DNA of 14,275 bases from Parvularia atlantis (Eukaryota; Opisthokonta; Rotosphaerida). A model generated the notes under the pieces. The model worked only from the letters and a program-made list of their open reading frames with translations, was not told where the DNA came from and searched no databases. Positions 1 to 8,611 of the stretch are shown here, one piece after another. The translations under genes and the position numbers were made by a program. Positions within the stretch are counted from its first letter, which is position 1. Each line of letters opens with the position of its first letter. The stretch is taken from the NCBI GenBank assembly GCA_943704415.1, contig CALSCO010002126.1:1-14275 (forward strand), in the 5' to 3' direction.

Positions 1-184
1 ACAAGGCACGCGAGTACCCCTGGGTGAAGGTCGTGATCGTCGACGAGTCGTACACCAGCAAAACGTGCGGCTGGTGCGGCGTCTTCCACACCACTTTCAC
101 TGCAAGTCGTGCGGCACTGCAGTGGGATGCGACATCAACGGCGCACGGAACGTCTATCTCAAGAACCACGAGCACTGCTCGTGA
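1..184 (+). pseudogene. C-terminal end of a TnpB/Fanzor-type RNA-guided nuclease, frame-broken
   Basis: Only the last ~60 codons lie in the window. From position 3 the frame reads VVIVDESYTSKTCGWCG, which has the TSKTCxxCG start of the zinc ribbon typical of IS605/IS607 TnpB and eukaryotic Fanzor proteins. The second half of the zinc ribbon (FHCKSCG) and the last RuvC motif (CDINGARN, with the Asp and the NGARN signature) lie in another frame, from about 95 to the TGA at 182-184. The frame changes between about 81 and 98, and the linker between the two Cys pairs is shorter than usual. That points to a small deletion in a decayed copy, or to a sequence error. No intron fits, since the interval is under 20 nt. 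In living relatives this protein cuts DNA guided by an RNA made from the element's own 3' end. The N-terminal part, with the other catalytic acids, is outside the window. Confidence 0.72.
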
Positions 185-186
185 TG

Positions 187-217
187 CGGGGGGAAACCCC
201 TGAGGCTGCCTCGGGCC
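187..217 (+). ncRNA. Hairpin tail just after the Fanzor-like ORF, possible guide-RNA 3' part
   Basis: Three bases after the stop codon the sequence can fold in two ways. One is a GGGG-GAAA-CCCC hairpin (189-200) closed by a GNRA tetraloop. The other is a 7-bp stem, CCTGAGG/CCTCGGG with loop CTG (199-215, one T-G wobble). They share C199 and C200, so they are partly exclusive. In TnpB and Fanzor elements the omega/fRNA spans the ORF 3' end and the downstream element end, so structure here is expected. The assignment comes from position and foldability only; no family match could be tested. Confidence 0.4.
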
Positions 218-241
218 ACCAAGGACGACTCGGCTCCACAG

Positions 242-322
242 TGACACAAGGAGTTCAGTTTAGGTTTAAATAGGCACTTTTGTAAGAGGCGTCTAACACT
301 GTGACAGCTTCAACTTGTGTCA
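242..322. repeat. 9-bp inverted repeat flanking an AT-richer island
   Basis: TGACACAAG (242-250) and CTTGTGTCA (314-322) are perfect inverted repeats. Just outside and inside them lie the near copies CACAGTGACA (237-246) and CACTGTGACA (297-306). The stretch between, about 251-296, is much richer in A and T than the surrounding DNA. The repeat sits between the Fanzor-like remnant and the stop codon of the dehydrogenase gene, so it could mark the right end of the inserted element, or be a hairpin in the dehydrogenase 3' UTR. No gene is seen in 185-325. Confidence 0.45.
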
Positions 323-325
323 TGC

Positions 326-1998
326 TCACAGGCTCGCGGCGACTTTGAGGCAGATGACCTTCTCCTCCGTGAAGACCTCGCGCGAGTGCCCGCCCGAGCC
401 CTCGCGCCCGACGCCCGAGGCCTTGCAGCCGCCAAAGGGCAGGACGAGCTGGCGCACGAGCCTGCGGCGACGCGTGAGCACGCACAATCCGCGCAGCTCG
501 CATGCATACCAGCAGTTGCACCAGACCGTGCCGACCTCGAGTGCGTGGGCGACGCGGTGCATGCGGCCGAGGTTCTCGGTCCAGACGGACGCGGCGAGGC
601 CGTACTGAATGTCGTTGGCCCACTGCACGGCCTGGCCCTCGGTCTCAAACTTGGTCACCGTGACGACGGGCCCAAAAATCTGCCGCTGCAATGTCAGCGG
701 CCGCCGCCACTCGCAGCGCAAGCGCGCGCACCTCCTCCTGGCACACGCGGCAGTCGTGCGGCAGGCCCGCGACGACCGTCGGCTGCACAAAGTAGCCGCC
801 CGCAAAGCCCGGGGGCAGCTGCGCCGCTTCGACCGGGCCCCCACCGCAGAGGATCTGCCCGCCGAGCTGGCGCGCGAGGTCGATGTACGAGAGGACCTTG
901 GCGCGGTGCTCCTTGCTGACAAGCGCGCCCATGTCGGTGGCAGGATCGGCCGGGTCACCCACGCGCAGCGCGCGCACGGCGTCGACGTAGCGCCGCACAA
1001 AGGCGTCGTACACGCCCGCCTGCACAAACAGCCGGCTCGTGCACAGGCAGATCTCGCCCTGGTTCTGAAACGCCGAGCGCACGATCGTCGGGATGGCCGC
1101 GTCCAGGTCGGCATCGTCAAACACGATGCCGGCGTTCTTGCCGCCGAGCTCGAGCGAGAGCTTCTTGTAGAACGGTGCCGAGGTCTTGATTAGGCGCTCG
1201 GCCGTGACCGTGCCGCCCGTGAACGAGATGACGGGCACGCGCGGGTGCGCCACGAGCGCCTGGCCGGCGCGCGGTCCCGTGCCAAAGACGATGTTGACGA
1301 CGCTGCACGCGCGAGGTAAGGTGCGGCGATCGAGAGCGCGCGCGCAGCACCGCGCACCCGGGTGGCAGCTTTGCCTCTTGGATGACCGAGCCGAGCAGGT
1401 ACGCCGTGAGCGAGGTAAACTCGGACGGCTTGGCGACGCACGTGCAGCCGTAGGCGATCGCCGGCGCAATCTTCCACGTGAGCAGGTACAGCGGCAGGTT
1501 CCAGGGCGAGATGAGGCCGGCGACACCGACGGGGTTGTGCACGGTGTAGTTGATGCACCCGGCGCGCTCCATGTGTGTTGACGTGGCCGTCTCGGTCAGG
1601 ATCGCGTCGGCAAACGCGCGAAAGTTGGCCACGGCGCGCGGGATCTCAAACTCGCGTGCGAGCCTGACCGTCTTGCCCTGGTCGCGCGACTCGGCCACGG
1701 CAAACTCCTCCAGTCGGCGCTCGATGCCGTCGGCGATGCGGCGCAGGGCCGCGGCGCGCTCGTCGCGTGGCGTGCGCGCCCACCTGCATCGATGCTCAGC
1801 ACATGCGCAGCATGCGTGCGGATGTGCACACCCGCGGAACGCCGCCAGCGCCGCCGCCACGGCCGCCTCGATGTCGCGCTCGTCGCTGTCAGGCACGCGC
1901 GCGAGCACATCGCCCGTGGCCGGGTTGAACGAGTCGAGGTACGCGCCGCCGGCGGGCGGCATGAACGCGTTGCCGATAAAGTTGGCCAGCTGCTGCAT
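326..1998 (-). CDS. ALDH8A1: ALDH8A1-like aldehyde dehydrogenase (2-aminomuconic semialdehyde dehydrogenase)
   Basis: NAD-dependent oxidation of an aldehyde to the acid. The animal ALDH8A1 acts on 2-aminomuconic semialdehyde in the kynurenine route of tryptophan breakdown. Exons (minus strand): 1998-1832, 1783-1358, 1302-732, 679-510, 461-326, giving 489 aa, the usual length. All four introns (48, 55, 52, 48 nt) are GT-AG. Visible motifs are SPWNLPLYLLTWKIAPA (catalytic Asn), FTGGTVTAER in the cofactor-binding region, LELGGKN (general base Glu), NQGEICLCTSR (catalytic Cys loop), EEIFGPV across the third junction and NCWLVRQLVLPFGG across the last one. The close run of identities to animal ALDH8A1, including the NCW-L-R-LPFGG stretch, favours this subfamily over other dehydrogenases; the substrate is inferred. 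The start at 1998 (MQQLANFIGN) matches the family start. An in-frame ATG at 2052 would add 18 residues. The gene is divergent from the COX gene. Confidence 0.9.
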
Positions 1999-2107
1999 CG
2001 CGACTCGGTCGACTCCAGCGTGAGAAAGTGCATACGCAGCACACGTAACCATCGACGGCTCAGGAAAAACCCGAGTTCACGCGCCGCCTGTGAGTCAGAC
2101 CGACACC
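1999..2107. promoter_or_regulatory. 109-bp bidirectional promoter between ALDH8A1-like and COX genes
   Basis: The two start codons face away from each other across 109 bp, so both promoters and both 5' UTRs must fit here. A perfect TGAGTCA (2091-2097), the core of Gcn4/AP-1 type bZIP sites, lies 10 bp before the COX start codon. It may be inside the transcript rather than a functional site. No TATA box is seen. Confidence 0.5.
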
Positions 2108-2725
2108 ATGCTCCGAGGCCTCCGCCGCGCCGCCACCGCCCTCCCCGCCCGCGCGCAGGCCGTGGCCGCGCCGCACGGCGCCGTCGCGAGCAATACGTCA
2201 ACGGTGCGCGGCTGCCGCTTCTGCTCGCGCGCACGTGTGCGTCGCGTCGGCACTGACATCACCCGCCATCCGAAAGGCCGTCGAGGCCGTTGCCTTTGAG
2301 AACATCGAGGCGCGGTGGCCGACGCTGTCGGACGCGGCGCGCCAGGCGCACCGCGAGAAGCTGCTCGAGGTGCTCAAGGGCGACTGGAAGCAGCTCACGA
2401 TCGCGCAGAAGCAGGCCGCGCTCTTCGTCGCCTACGGCTCCAACAAGCCCGCGCCGTCTGACCTCTCGCACGTCGTCGGCGGCACGGTCGCGGCCTGCGT
2501 CGTCGGCATGGGCATGTACATGTGGATCCGCTCGATGGGTGCGCGGCCTGTCTGGCCCGCGCGTGCATTCGCTCTGCTAACAAGTGCACAGGCAAAGAGA
2601 CGCCGCGCTCGATGAACCGCGAGTGGCAGGAGAAGACCAACGAGTACATGCGCAGCCAGAACTCCAACCCGATCTCGGGCATCTCGTCCGAGGGCTACAA
2701 GGGCCGCGGCTACGTCCAGGTCTAG
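2108..2725 (+). CDS. COX5: Cytochrome c oxidase subunit, mammalian COX4 / yeast Cox5 family, mitochondrial
   Basis: Nuclear-encoded subunit of respiratory complex IV in the inner mitochondrial membrane. Exons: 2108-2203, 2277-2538, 2592-2725, giving 163 aa. The N-terminus (MLRGLRRAATALPARAQAV) is basic, lacks acidic residues and looks like a mitochondrial presequence. Next comes the matrix helix region (ENIEARWPTLSDAAR, then KGDWKQLTIAQKQAALFVAYG), one membrane helix (VVGGTVAACVVGMGMYMWI), and the fungal-type tail MNREWQEKTNEYMRSQNSNP followed by ISGISSEGYKGRG. Intron 2 (53 nt) is canonical, with CTAAC before its acceptor. Intron 1 (2204-2276, 73 nt) has a CTGAC branch site but must use the unusual acceptor CGAAAG, the only in-phase AG, so the exon 1/2 join is less sure. 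Yeast has two alternative isoforms, COX5A and COX5B; which one this equals cannot be told. The gene is convergent with QRI7. Confidence 0.88.
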
Positions 2726-2826
2726 ACTGGGGCGTGCCCGGCTGCGGGCCCTCTCTCTCTCATGCGCCCATCTCTTTTGTGTGTGGCATTGTGCGTGATC
2801 TCATCTTTTGTGCGTGACTACTCCGG
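2726..2826. other. 101-bp convergent intergenic region between COX and QRI7
   Basis: The two stop codons face each other across 101 bp that must hold both 3' ends. The stretch from about 2750 is T/C-rich (a CTCTCTCTC run, then several TTTTGTG-like motifs). It could serve 3' end formation on the plus strand, but no clear AATAAA signal is present on either strand. No ORF of note. Confidence 0.4.
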
Positions 2827-4188
2827 TCACCCGCTGAAGTGCGCATCCGCGAGCGGCCACTTGGCGATGTACGCTGAGCCGAGCTCGTCCTGCGCGTCTG
2901 GCTGCACCATGAGGCGCTCGTGCGCGGCCCACGCGATCATTGTCCCGTTATCGCTGCACAGCTCCGGCGGCGGCACAACAAGCTCGAGGCCGTGGCGCGC
3001 GCACATGGCTAGCGCGCTGTTGCCGGCCGTAAGGAACGAGCGCACACGCGTGCCAGAAATTGCGCACCACTCGCGAAAGTAAAAGTTGCGCGCGACGCCG
3101 CCGCTCACGACGAGCGTGTTGATCGCGAGCATGCCGTAGTTGTGCTGCGCGCGGGTCAGCCGCACCTCTCGCGTGCGTGCATGGGCGGCGTGCCTTGATC
3201 GCGCGCTCCGTCTGCGTGATAATGTGCGCAAACGCCGCGTGCTGGAACGACGCCGCGTAGTCGGCCACGTCCTGCTCGCCCATCGGCGCGCCCTCGAGCC
3301 TGCGCCGCGCGCGTCACGCTGCGTGCGCGCACACAGACGACGTACCGCAGCCGCATCGCGTTGCGCAGCCCCGAGAAGCTGTAGTTGAACCCTGCCGTGG
3401 CCGCAGCCGTCAGCACACACGCCCACGCGCTGCCAACGCAGAGCGCGCACGCGCCTGGCCGACTGTACAGCGGCGGCGTCAGGGCGATGCGCTTCGGGTC
3501 GCCGCGCCGTGCCGCCGCCTCGAGCGCCCCGCCCGCGCTGCCGTGCTCGCCCCAGGGCAGGCGCAGCGACTTGGCGACGTGGTCGATCGCGTTGCCCACG
3601 CTCTCATCCAGCGTCGTGCCGAGCTGGCGCGGCGGTGTGAGACACGCGCGCCACAGGCAACAAGCAGCGACGCACCAGGACGTACTTGTCCCAGCGGTGC
3701 ACCTCGACCAGCATCGTGTGCCCGCCCGACGCGAGCAGGCACAGGTACGGGAACTGCAGGTCGGGCCGGAGCAGGCGCGGCGTGAGCGCGTGCGCAGCCA
3801 TGTGGTGCATGGCCAGGAACGGCACGCCCGTCGCCGCGCACAGCGTCGCCGCCGCGTTGAGCCCCACCGCGAGGCACGGCCCCAGCCCGGGCCCGCGCGT
3901 CACGGCCACCGCGTCCAGGTCGAGCACGCCGCGCGGCAGGCCACTCCGCCGCAGCACGTCGCGCACCGCGCCAGGCAGGTTGGCGCCATGCAGCGCGGCG
4001 GCATTGCGCGGCACGACGCCGCCGTCCTTCTCGTGCGTGCGGTGCTGGCCCACGACGGTCTCCGCGAGCACGCGGCGGTCGCTGGTCACCACGGCCACGC
4101 CCGTGTCGTCGCAGCTCGTCTCGATGCCGAGCACGTAGCGCGTCGCCGCGGCGGTGGAAAACCAGCGGACCTTAGCGCTGAATAGCAT
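2827..4188 (-). CDS. QRI7: QRI7/OSGEPL1: mitochondrial tRNA N6-threonylcarbamoyladenosine (t6A) transferase
   Basis: Transfers the threonylcarbamoyl group to A37 of ANN-decoding tRNAs in mitochondria (Kae1/TsaD/Qri7 family). Exons (minus): 4188-3676, 3623-3455, 3391-3346, 3299-3194, 3144-2827, giving 383 aa, close to yeast Qri7. The start MLFSAKVRWFSTAAATR looks like a mitochondrial presequence, as expected for Qri7 rather than cytosolic Kae1. Motifs: GIETSCDDTG near residue 21, MHHMAAHALTPRL with metal-ligand His at about 129 and 133, LASGGHT, NYSFSGLRN, VVSGGVARN, and LCSDNGTMIAWA with the metal Asp. Introns 1 and 3 are GT-AG. Intron 4 (3145-3193) can only be GC-AG (AAG|GCACGC). Intron 2 is best read as GC-AG (3392-3454, CAG|GCGCGT); a weaker GT donor at 3463 would shorten the protein by three residues. 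It shares a 38-bp promoter with HRQ1. Confidence 0.92.
3145..3193 (-). other. GC-AG intron in QRI7 (49 nt)
   Basis: The donor is AAG|GCACGC and the acceptor GCGCAG|CAC, with CTGAC as branch site. The join is phase 0 and brings ERAIK next to HNYGMLAINTLVVSGG. The only GT in the interval lies 21 nt before the acceptor and is out of phase, so no GT-AG solution exists. Confidence 0.8.
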
Positions 4189-4226
4189 ACCGTGACAAGT
4201 CTGGTGTCACACTTCACGTGACCGCG
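4189..4226. promoter_or_regulatory. 38-bp bidirectional promoter with TCACGTGA box (QRI7/HRQ1)
   Basis: Only 38 bp separate the two divergent start codons. The segment holds a perfect 8-bp palindrome, TCACGTGA (4214-4221), which contains the CACGTG E-box bound by bHLH factors such as fungal Cbf1. It also holds the short inverted pair GTGAC (4192-4196) and GTCAC (4206-4210). Factor identity is inferred. Transcription start sites may lie inside the opposite gene's 5' end. Confidence 0.6.
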
Positions 4227-7200
4227 ATGCCGAAGCGAGGTCGCGCCACTGCACCAGTCGCGCCACCCGAGCCGCTGCCGGCGGCGCTGCAGGCACTCGA
4301 GACGGCGCTGCAGGCGCTCGGGCGCGTCGCGGCGTTCTTCGCGCTGCGCCCGCACCTGCAGCTCACCTGGGAGCGCGCGCGCAAGCCCGTGGAGGAGCTG
4401 ATCCATCGGTGCTCGCACGCACGCCGTTCACTGGACGTCGCTCATCCTCGGCAGGCCCTTCACCCTCGCGACGCTCGCGCAGCTGCACGCCGTCTCGCCG
4501 CGCACGGTGCAGCTCGCGTGGGTCCAGACCGACGGCGGCGCGGCCGGCGATGATGCGGCGGCCTCGTCGTCCGTCGCGCCGCGCCCCGGGCCCCAGCTGC
4601 TCGTGGCCGTTGGGTCGATGCGGTGCGCATCGCGGTGCGCGCGGCTGCACTACCTCACGTGCACACACACGGCAGCCACCAGCCGAGCAAGGGCACCGCC
4701 GCCGACCGCACGAGCCTCGGCGCCGGCGACGTGCGCGTGATTAAGGAGTCGCTCGCGCTCGGAGCCGGCGGCGCGTCGGCTGCGGTCAGTAGCGAGTCGA
4801 TTGCCAAGCGGCTGCAGAACGCGCGCGCCAAGATCGGCCGCGCCGAGCGCGACTTTCACGACGGTGTGTGCGTTCGCGTGCCTGCCGCGTGTGCGTGCTG
4901 CTGACGCGAGCAGACATTGCCGCGTGGTGGACGCGCTTCCGCGCCGAGCACGCCGAGGACGCGCTCGGGGCACACCTGGAGCAGCTCGGCGTGAGCGGTC
5001 TGCCGCCCGAACCCGCGCAGGCCGACGCGCCCGTACCGCACGCGGCCGCCTACACTAGCGACGTCGGCGTGCTGCACGCGCCCGACGTGCCGTTCGAGTT
5101 TGCCGGCCGCGTCGACGACCTGCTCGAGAGCCTGCGCGCGCAGTCGTTCTACGCCGACCAGATCGTGCACACGCGCTCGGTGCCGGGCCACGAGGCCGTG
5201 TACGGTATGCGCTCCTGCGCGAGCTGCAGCGGCTCATGCTCACGGCAGAGACGAAGCTGCCCGCGTGGATGCCGCTGAGCCTGCGCGAGGCGCTGCGGCG
5301 CGCGTACGGCATCTCGCAGCTGTACGCGCACCAGATGGAGGCGATCAAGCACGCGCACGACGACCGGCAGCACGTCATCGTCTCGACGGCGACGTCGAGG
5401 TGCGCCTCCCGTTGTTGCATTGCGTTGCGCGCGCTCAACGTTTGCGCTCGCAGCGGCAAGTCGCTGTGCTTCAACGTACCCGTGCTCACGTCCATCCTCG
5501 AGCACAAGGGCGCCGCCCGCGCGCTCTACCTCTTCCCGACCAAGGCGCTCGCGCAGGACCAGTGCCGCGCGCTACGCTCGCTCCTACACACGTCCGACCG
5601 GCTCGACGGCATCCGCGTGCGTCACCTGCGGCCCTGCTCGCTCGCTCGCTTGCCGTCTCACGCCCGGCCAGGTGAGCACGTTCGACGGTGACACGCCCAA
5701 CGAGCTGCGCGAGCAGGTCCGCGAGGAGACGCACATCTTCTTGACCAACCCGGACATGCTGCACTGCACCGTCCTGCCGCAGCACGCGCGGTGGGCGCCC
5801 GTGCTCGCCGCGCTCAAGTACGTCATGCTCGACGAGGTGCACACGTACTCGGGCGTCTTTGGCACGCACGTCGCACTCGCCATCCGCCGCCTGCGCCGGC
5901 TGTGCGCGCACTACGGCAACCGCGACGTGCAGTTCATCTGCTGCAGCGCCACGATCGGTGCGCGTGCGCGCCGCGGCCGCAGCAGCCGACCGTGCGCGCG
6001 ACAGGCAACCCGCTCGAGCACATGGTCGCGCTGACGGGCGTGCCGGCCAAGCGCGTGGCGCTGGTGGCCAAGGACGCGTCGCCGTACGGGCGCAAGTACT
6101 TTGTGTTCTGGAACCCGCCGATCCTCGTGCCGACCAAGCCGGCGCTCGGGCGCAAGAGGTGTAGGGCACGTGTGCGGGCGCCTGGCTGACGCCGCGCGCG
6201 CAGCCCGATCACCGAGACGGTGCAGCTGCTCGTGCACCTGGTCGAGAGCAACGTGCGCACGATCGTGTTTTGCAAGGTGCGCACGCGAGCATGGCCGGCG
6301 CATGCGCACGCTGAGCATGCCGCTGCACAGGTGCGCAAGATCACCGAGATTGTCACAAACGAGGTCTACAACTACTTCCAGCGTGCGCGCGCGCTCTGCC
6401 GCTCGCAGCCAGGGCGCGGCTGATCGGCATGCAGAGCGCGGCGTGCGGCCCGAGACGATCGTGCGGGCGTACCGCGCGGGCTACACGCCCGAGGTGCGGC
6501 GCGCGATCGAGGCCGAGCTGTTCTCCGGCAGCCTCAAGGGTTCGCGCGTGTTGCTGGGGCTGCATGGGTGTCGTGCTGACGGTGGCGGGGACGCCAGGCG
6601 TCATCGCGACCAACGCGCTCGAGCTCGGCGTCGACATCGGCTCGCTCGACGCCGTCATCCACCTCGGCTTCCCTGGCAGGCACGCCCGCGCAAGCTTCGC
6701 CTGCCGCTGCGCGCTGACGGCGCGAACGGGGCCACCAGCGTCGCGTCGCTCATGCAGCAGGCCGGGCGCGCGGGCAGGCGCAGCCAGGAGTCGCTCTCGC
6801 TCATGGTGGCCAACCCGGAACCGCTCGACCAGCACTTCGTGCGCGCGCCCGAGGACGTGTTTGACGGTGCGCCGCGCTGGTTGCAGTGCCTGCTCGCTGC
6901 TGACGACGTGTATGCGTGCCAGGGCCGTGCGAGGACGTGCGCATCGACCCGACCAACCAGACGATCCTCGAGATGCACCTGCGCTGCGCCGCGTACGAGC
7001 TGGTGCGTTCCCGCGCATGTGCTTGAGTGCCTGCCTGAGCGTCTCGCCGCAGCAACTACACCTGGCCGAGGACGCGGCGTTCTTCGGACAGCCGGACGAC
7101 GTCGAGCGCACAGCTGCGTCAAGCCGGCACCTGCTGCTGCGCGGCGAAGCGTGGAGCTACAGCGCGGCGGACGACAAGCCGCCGTCGGCGCACGTGTCGA

Positions 7201-8571
7201 TCCGGTCGATCGAGGAGGACGTGTACCTCGTGGCCGACCGCCGTTGCGTGCCTCGCTCGCGTGGCGGCCGGCCCTGACGCAGCGCGCGCAGACTCGGGCA
7301 AGGTGCTGGAGCAGATCGAGGCGCGCCGGGCAATCTTCACGATCTACACCGGCGCCGTGTTTCACCACCAGGCATGCGTGCACGCACACACACCACCGCG
7401 TTTGACACACTGCGAAGGGCCTGTCGTACATTGTCACGGAGCTGCGCATCGCCGAGCGGCTCGCGCTGGTCGAGCGCCGCGACGTGTCGTACTGGACCAA
7501 GCAGCGCGACTTTACCAACATCGACATCCGTTTGCGCCGCGCTCGCCCTGCCGCGGCCCCGTGCGCTCGCTGACAACGGCGGGGCCGGGCGCAGTGGCGC
7601 GCAAGGAGAGCAAGCCGCTCGGCGTCGAGTGGGTGCACTTTGGCGACACGCGCGTGCACTCGGTCGTGTTTGGGTGTGCGCCGTGCTTTGCGAGCACGGG
7701 AAAAGTACAGGGCTCACTCGCACACGCACGCGCAGGTACCACAAGCTCATCCCTGCGACCAAGAAGATCCTGGCCACGGTCGAGCTCAACCTGCCCGCGG
7801 CCGAGTACGACTCCAAGGCGTTCTGGTGCGCGCTCGCGCTGCTGCGGCGGTCGTGCGCGCGCTCACCCGCCTCGCTGCGACGCAGGGTCGACGGTGCGCG
7901 TGCGTGCGGTTGTTGACTGACTGGCTGACCGCGCCCGCCCCGTCGCAGTGCCGCTGTGGACGTTCCGGCTGCTGCGGTCACACGTTCGTCCGCGCGCGGG
8001 TGTGCGCGGTCATCGCGCGCTGACAGCCGAGGCGCAGGGCATCCTGGGCGAGGCCGGCGCGCACGCGCTGTCGCACCTGCTGTGCGCGCTCGTGCCGCTG
8101 TTGGTGCGCTGCCGCGCGAGCGACATGGGCACCGAGTGCGCGAGCAAGCTGGCGTCGCGCGTGCGGCCGTTCCGGTGCGTTCAGTTGGCCGGCTGCGTGC
8201 TCAGTGCGTCTGACGCCCGGTGTGCAGCGTGATCGCGTACGAGCGCCACGGGCACAACATGGGCCTCGCGATCAAGTCGTTCGACCTGGCCGAGCGCCTG
8301 TTTGCGCGCGCGCTAGAGGTGCTGCAGGAGTGCCCGTGCACGAGCGGGTGCCCGTCCTGTGCGTGGCCCGAACGCGTGCACATGCGCTGCTGACACCGAT
8401 CATGCATGCAGGTGTCGTCTCGGCGTACTGCACCGAGCAGAACGAGGTCGTCGACAAGCGCGGCGCTCTGCTGATCGTGCAGTGCCTGCTCGGGCACATC
8501 GACCCGGGCGAGTGCCCGTCGCCGACGAAGCGCGTGCGCGACGACGACGCCGAGCCCGATGAACCACCGCC

Positions 8572-8611
<40 letters not shown>

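Noticed and set aside
4718-4860. Separate small gene in the HRQ1 N-terminal region
   Set aside because: The frame fits as HRQ1 exon 3 (VIKESLALG...IAKRLQNARAKIGRAERDF) with phase-matched introns on both sides.
5205-5229. 25-nt intron in HRQ1 ending at the first CAG
   Set aside because: Too short, and out of phase. The 44-nt choice ending at 5248 restores the frame and gives HEAVYETKLPAWMPL.
6101-7405. 434-codon plus-strand frame as a single exon
   Set aside because: It contains genuine HRQ1 exons 11 and 13, but also reads through introns and out-of-frame exon DNA. Conserved motifs continue in other frames at good splice sites.
6655-7659. Long minus-strand open frame of 334 codons across HRQ1
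   Set aside because: High GC makes long chance frames common. The plus strand here carries HRQ1 exons with conserved helicase motifs, and the minus frame is Arg/Ala-rich with no recognisable domain.
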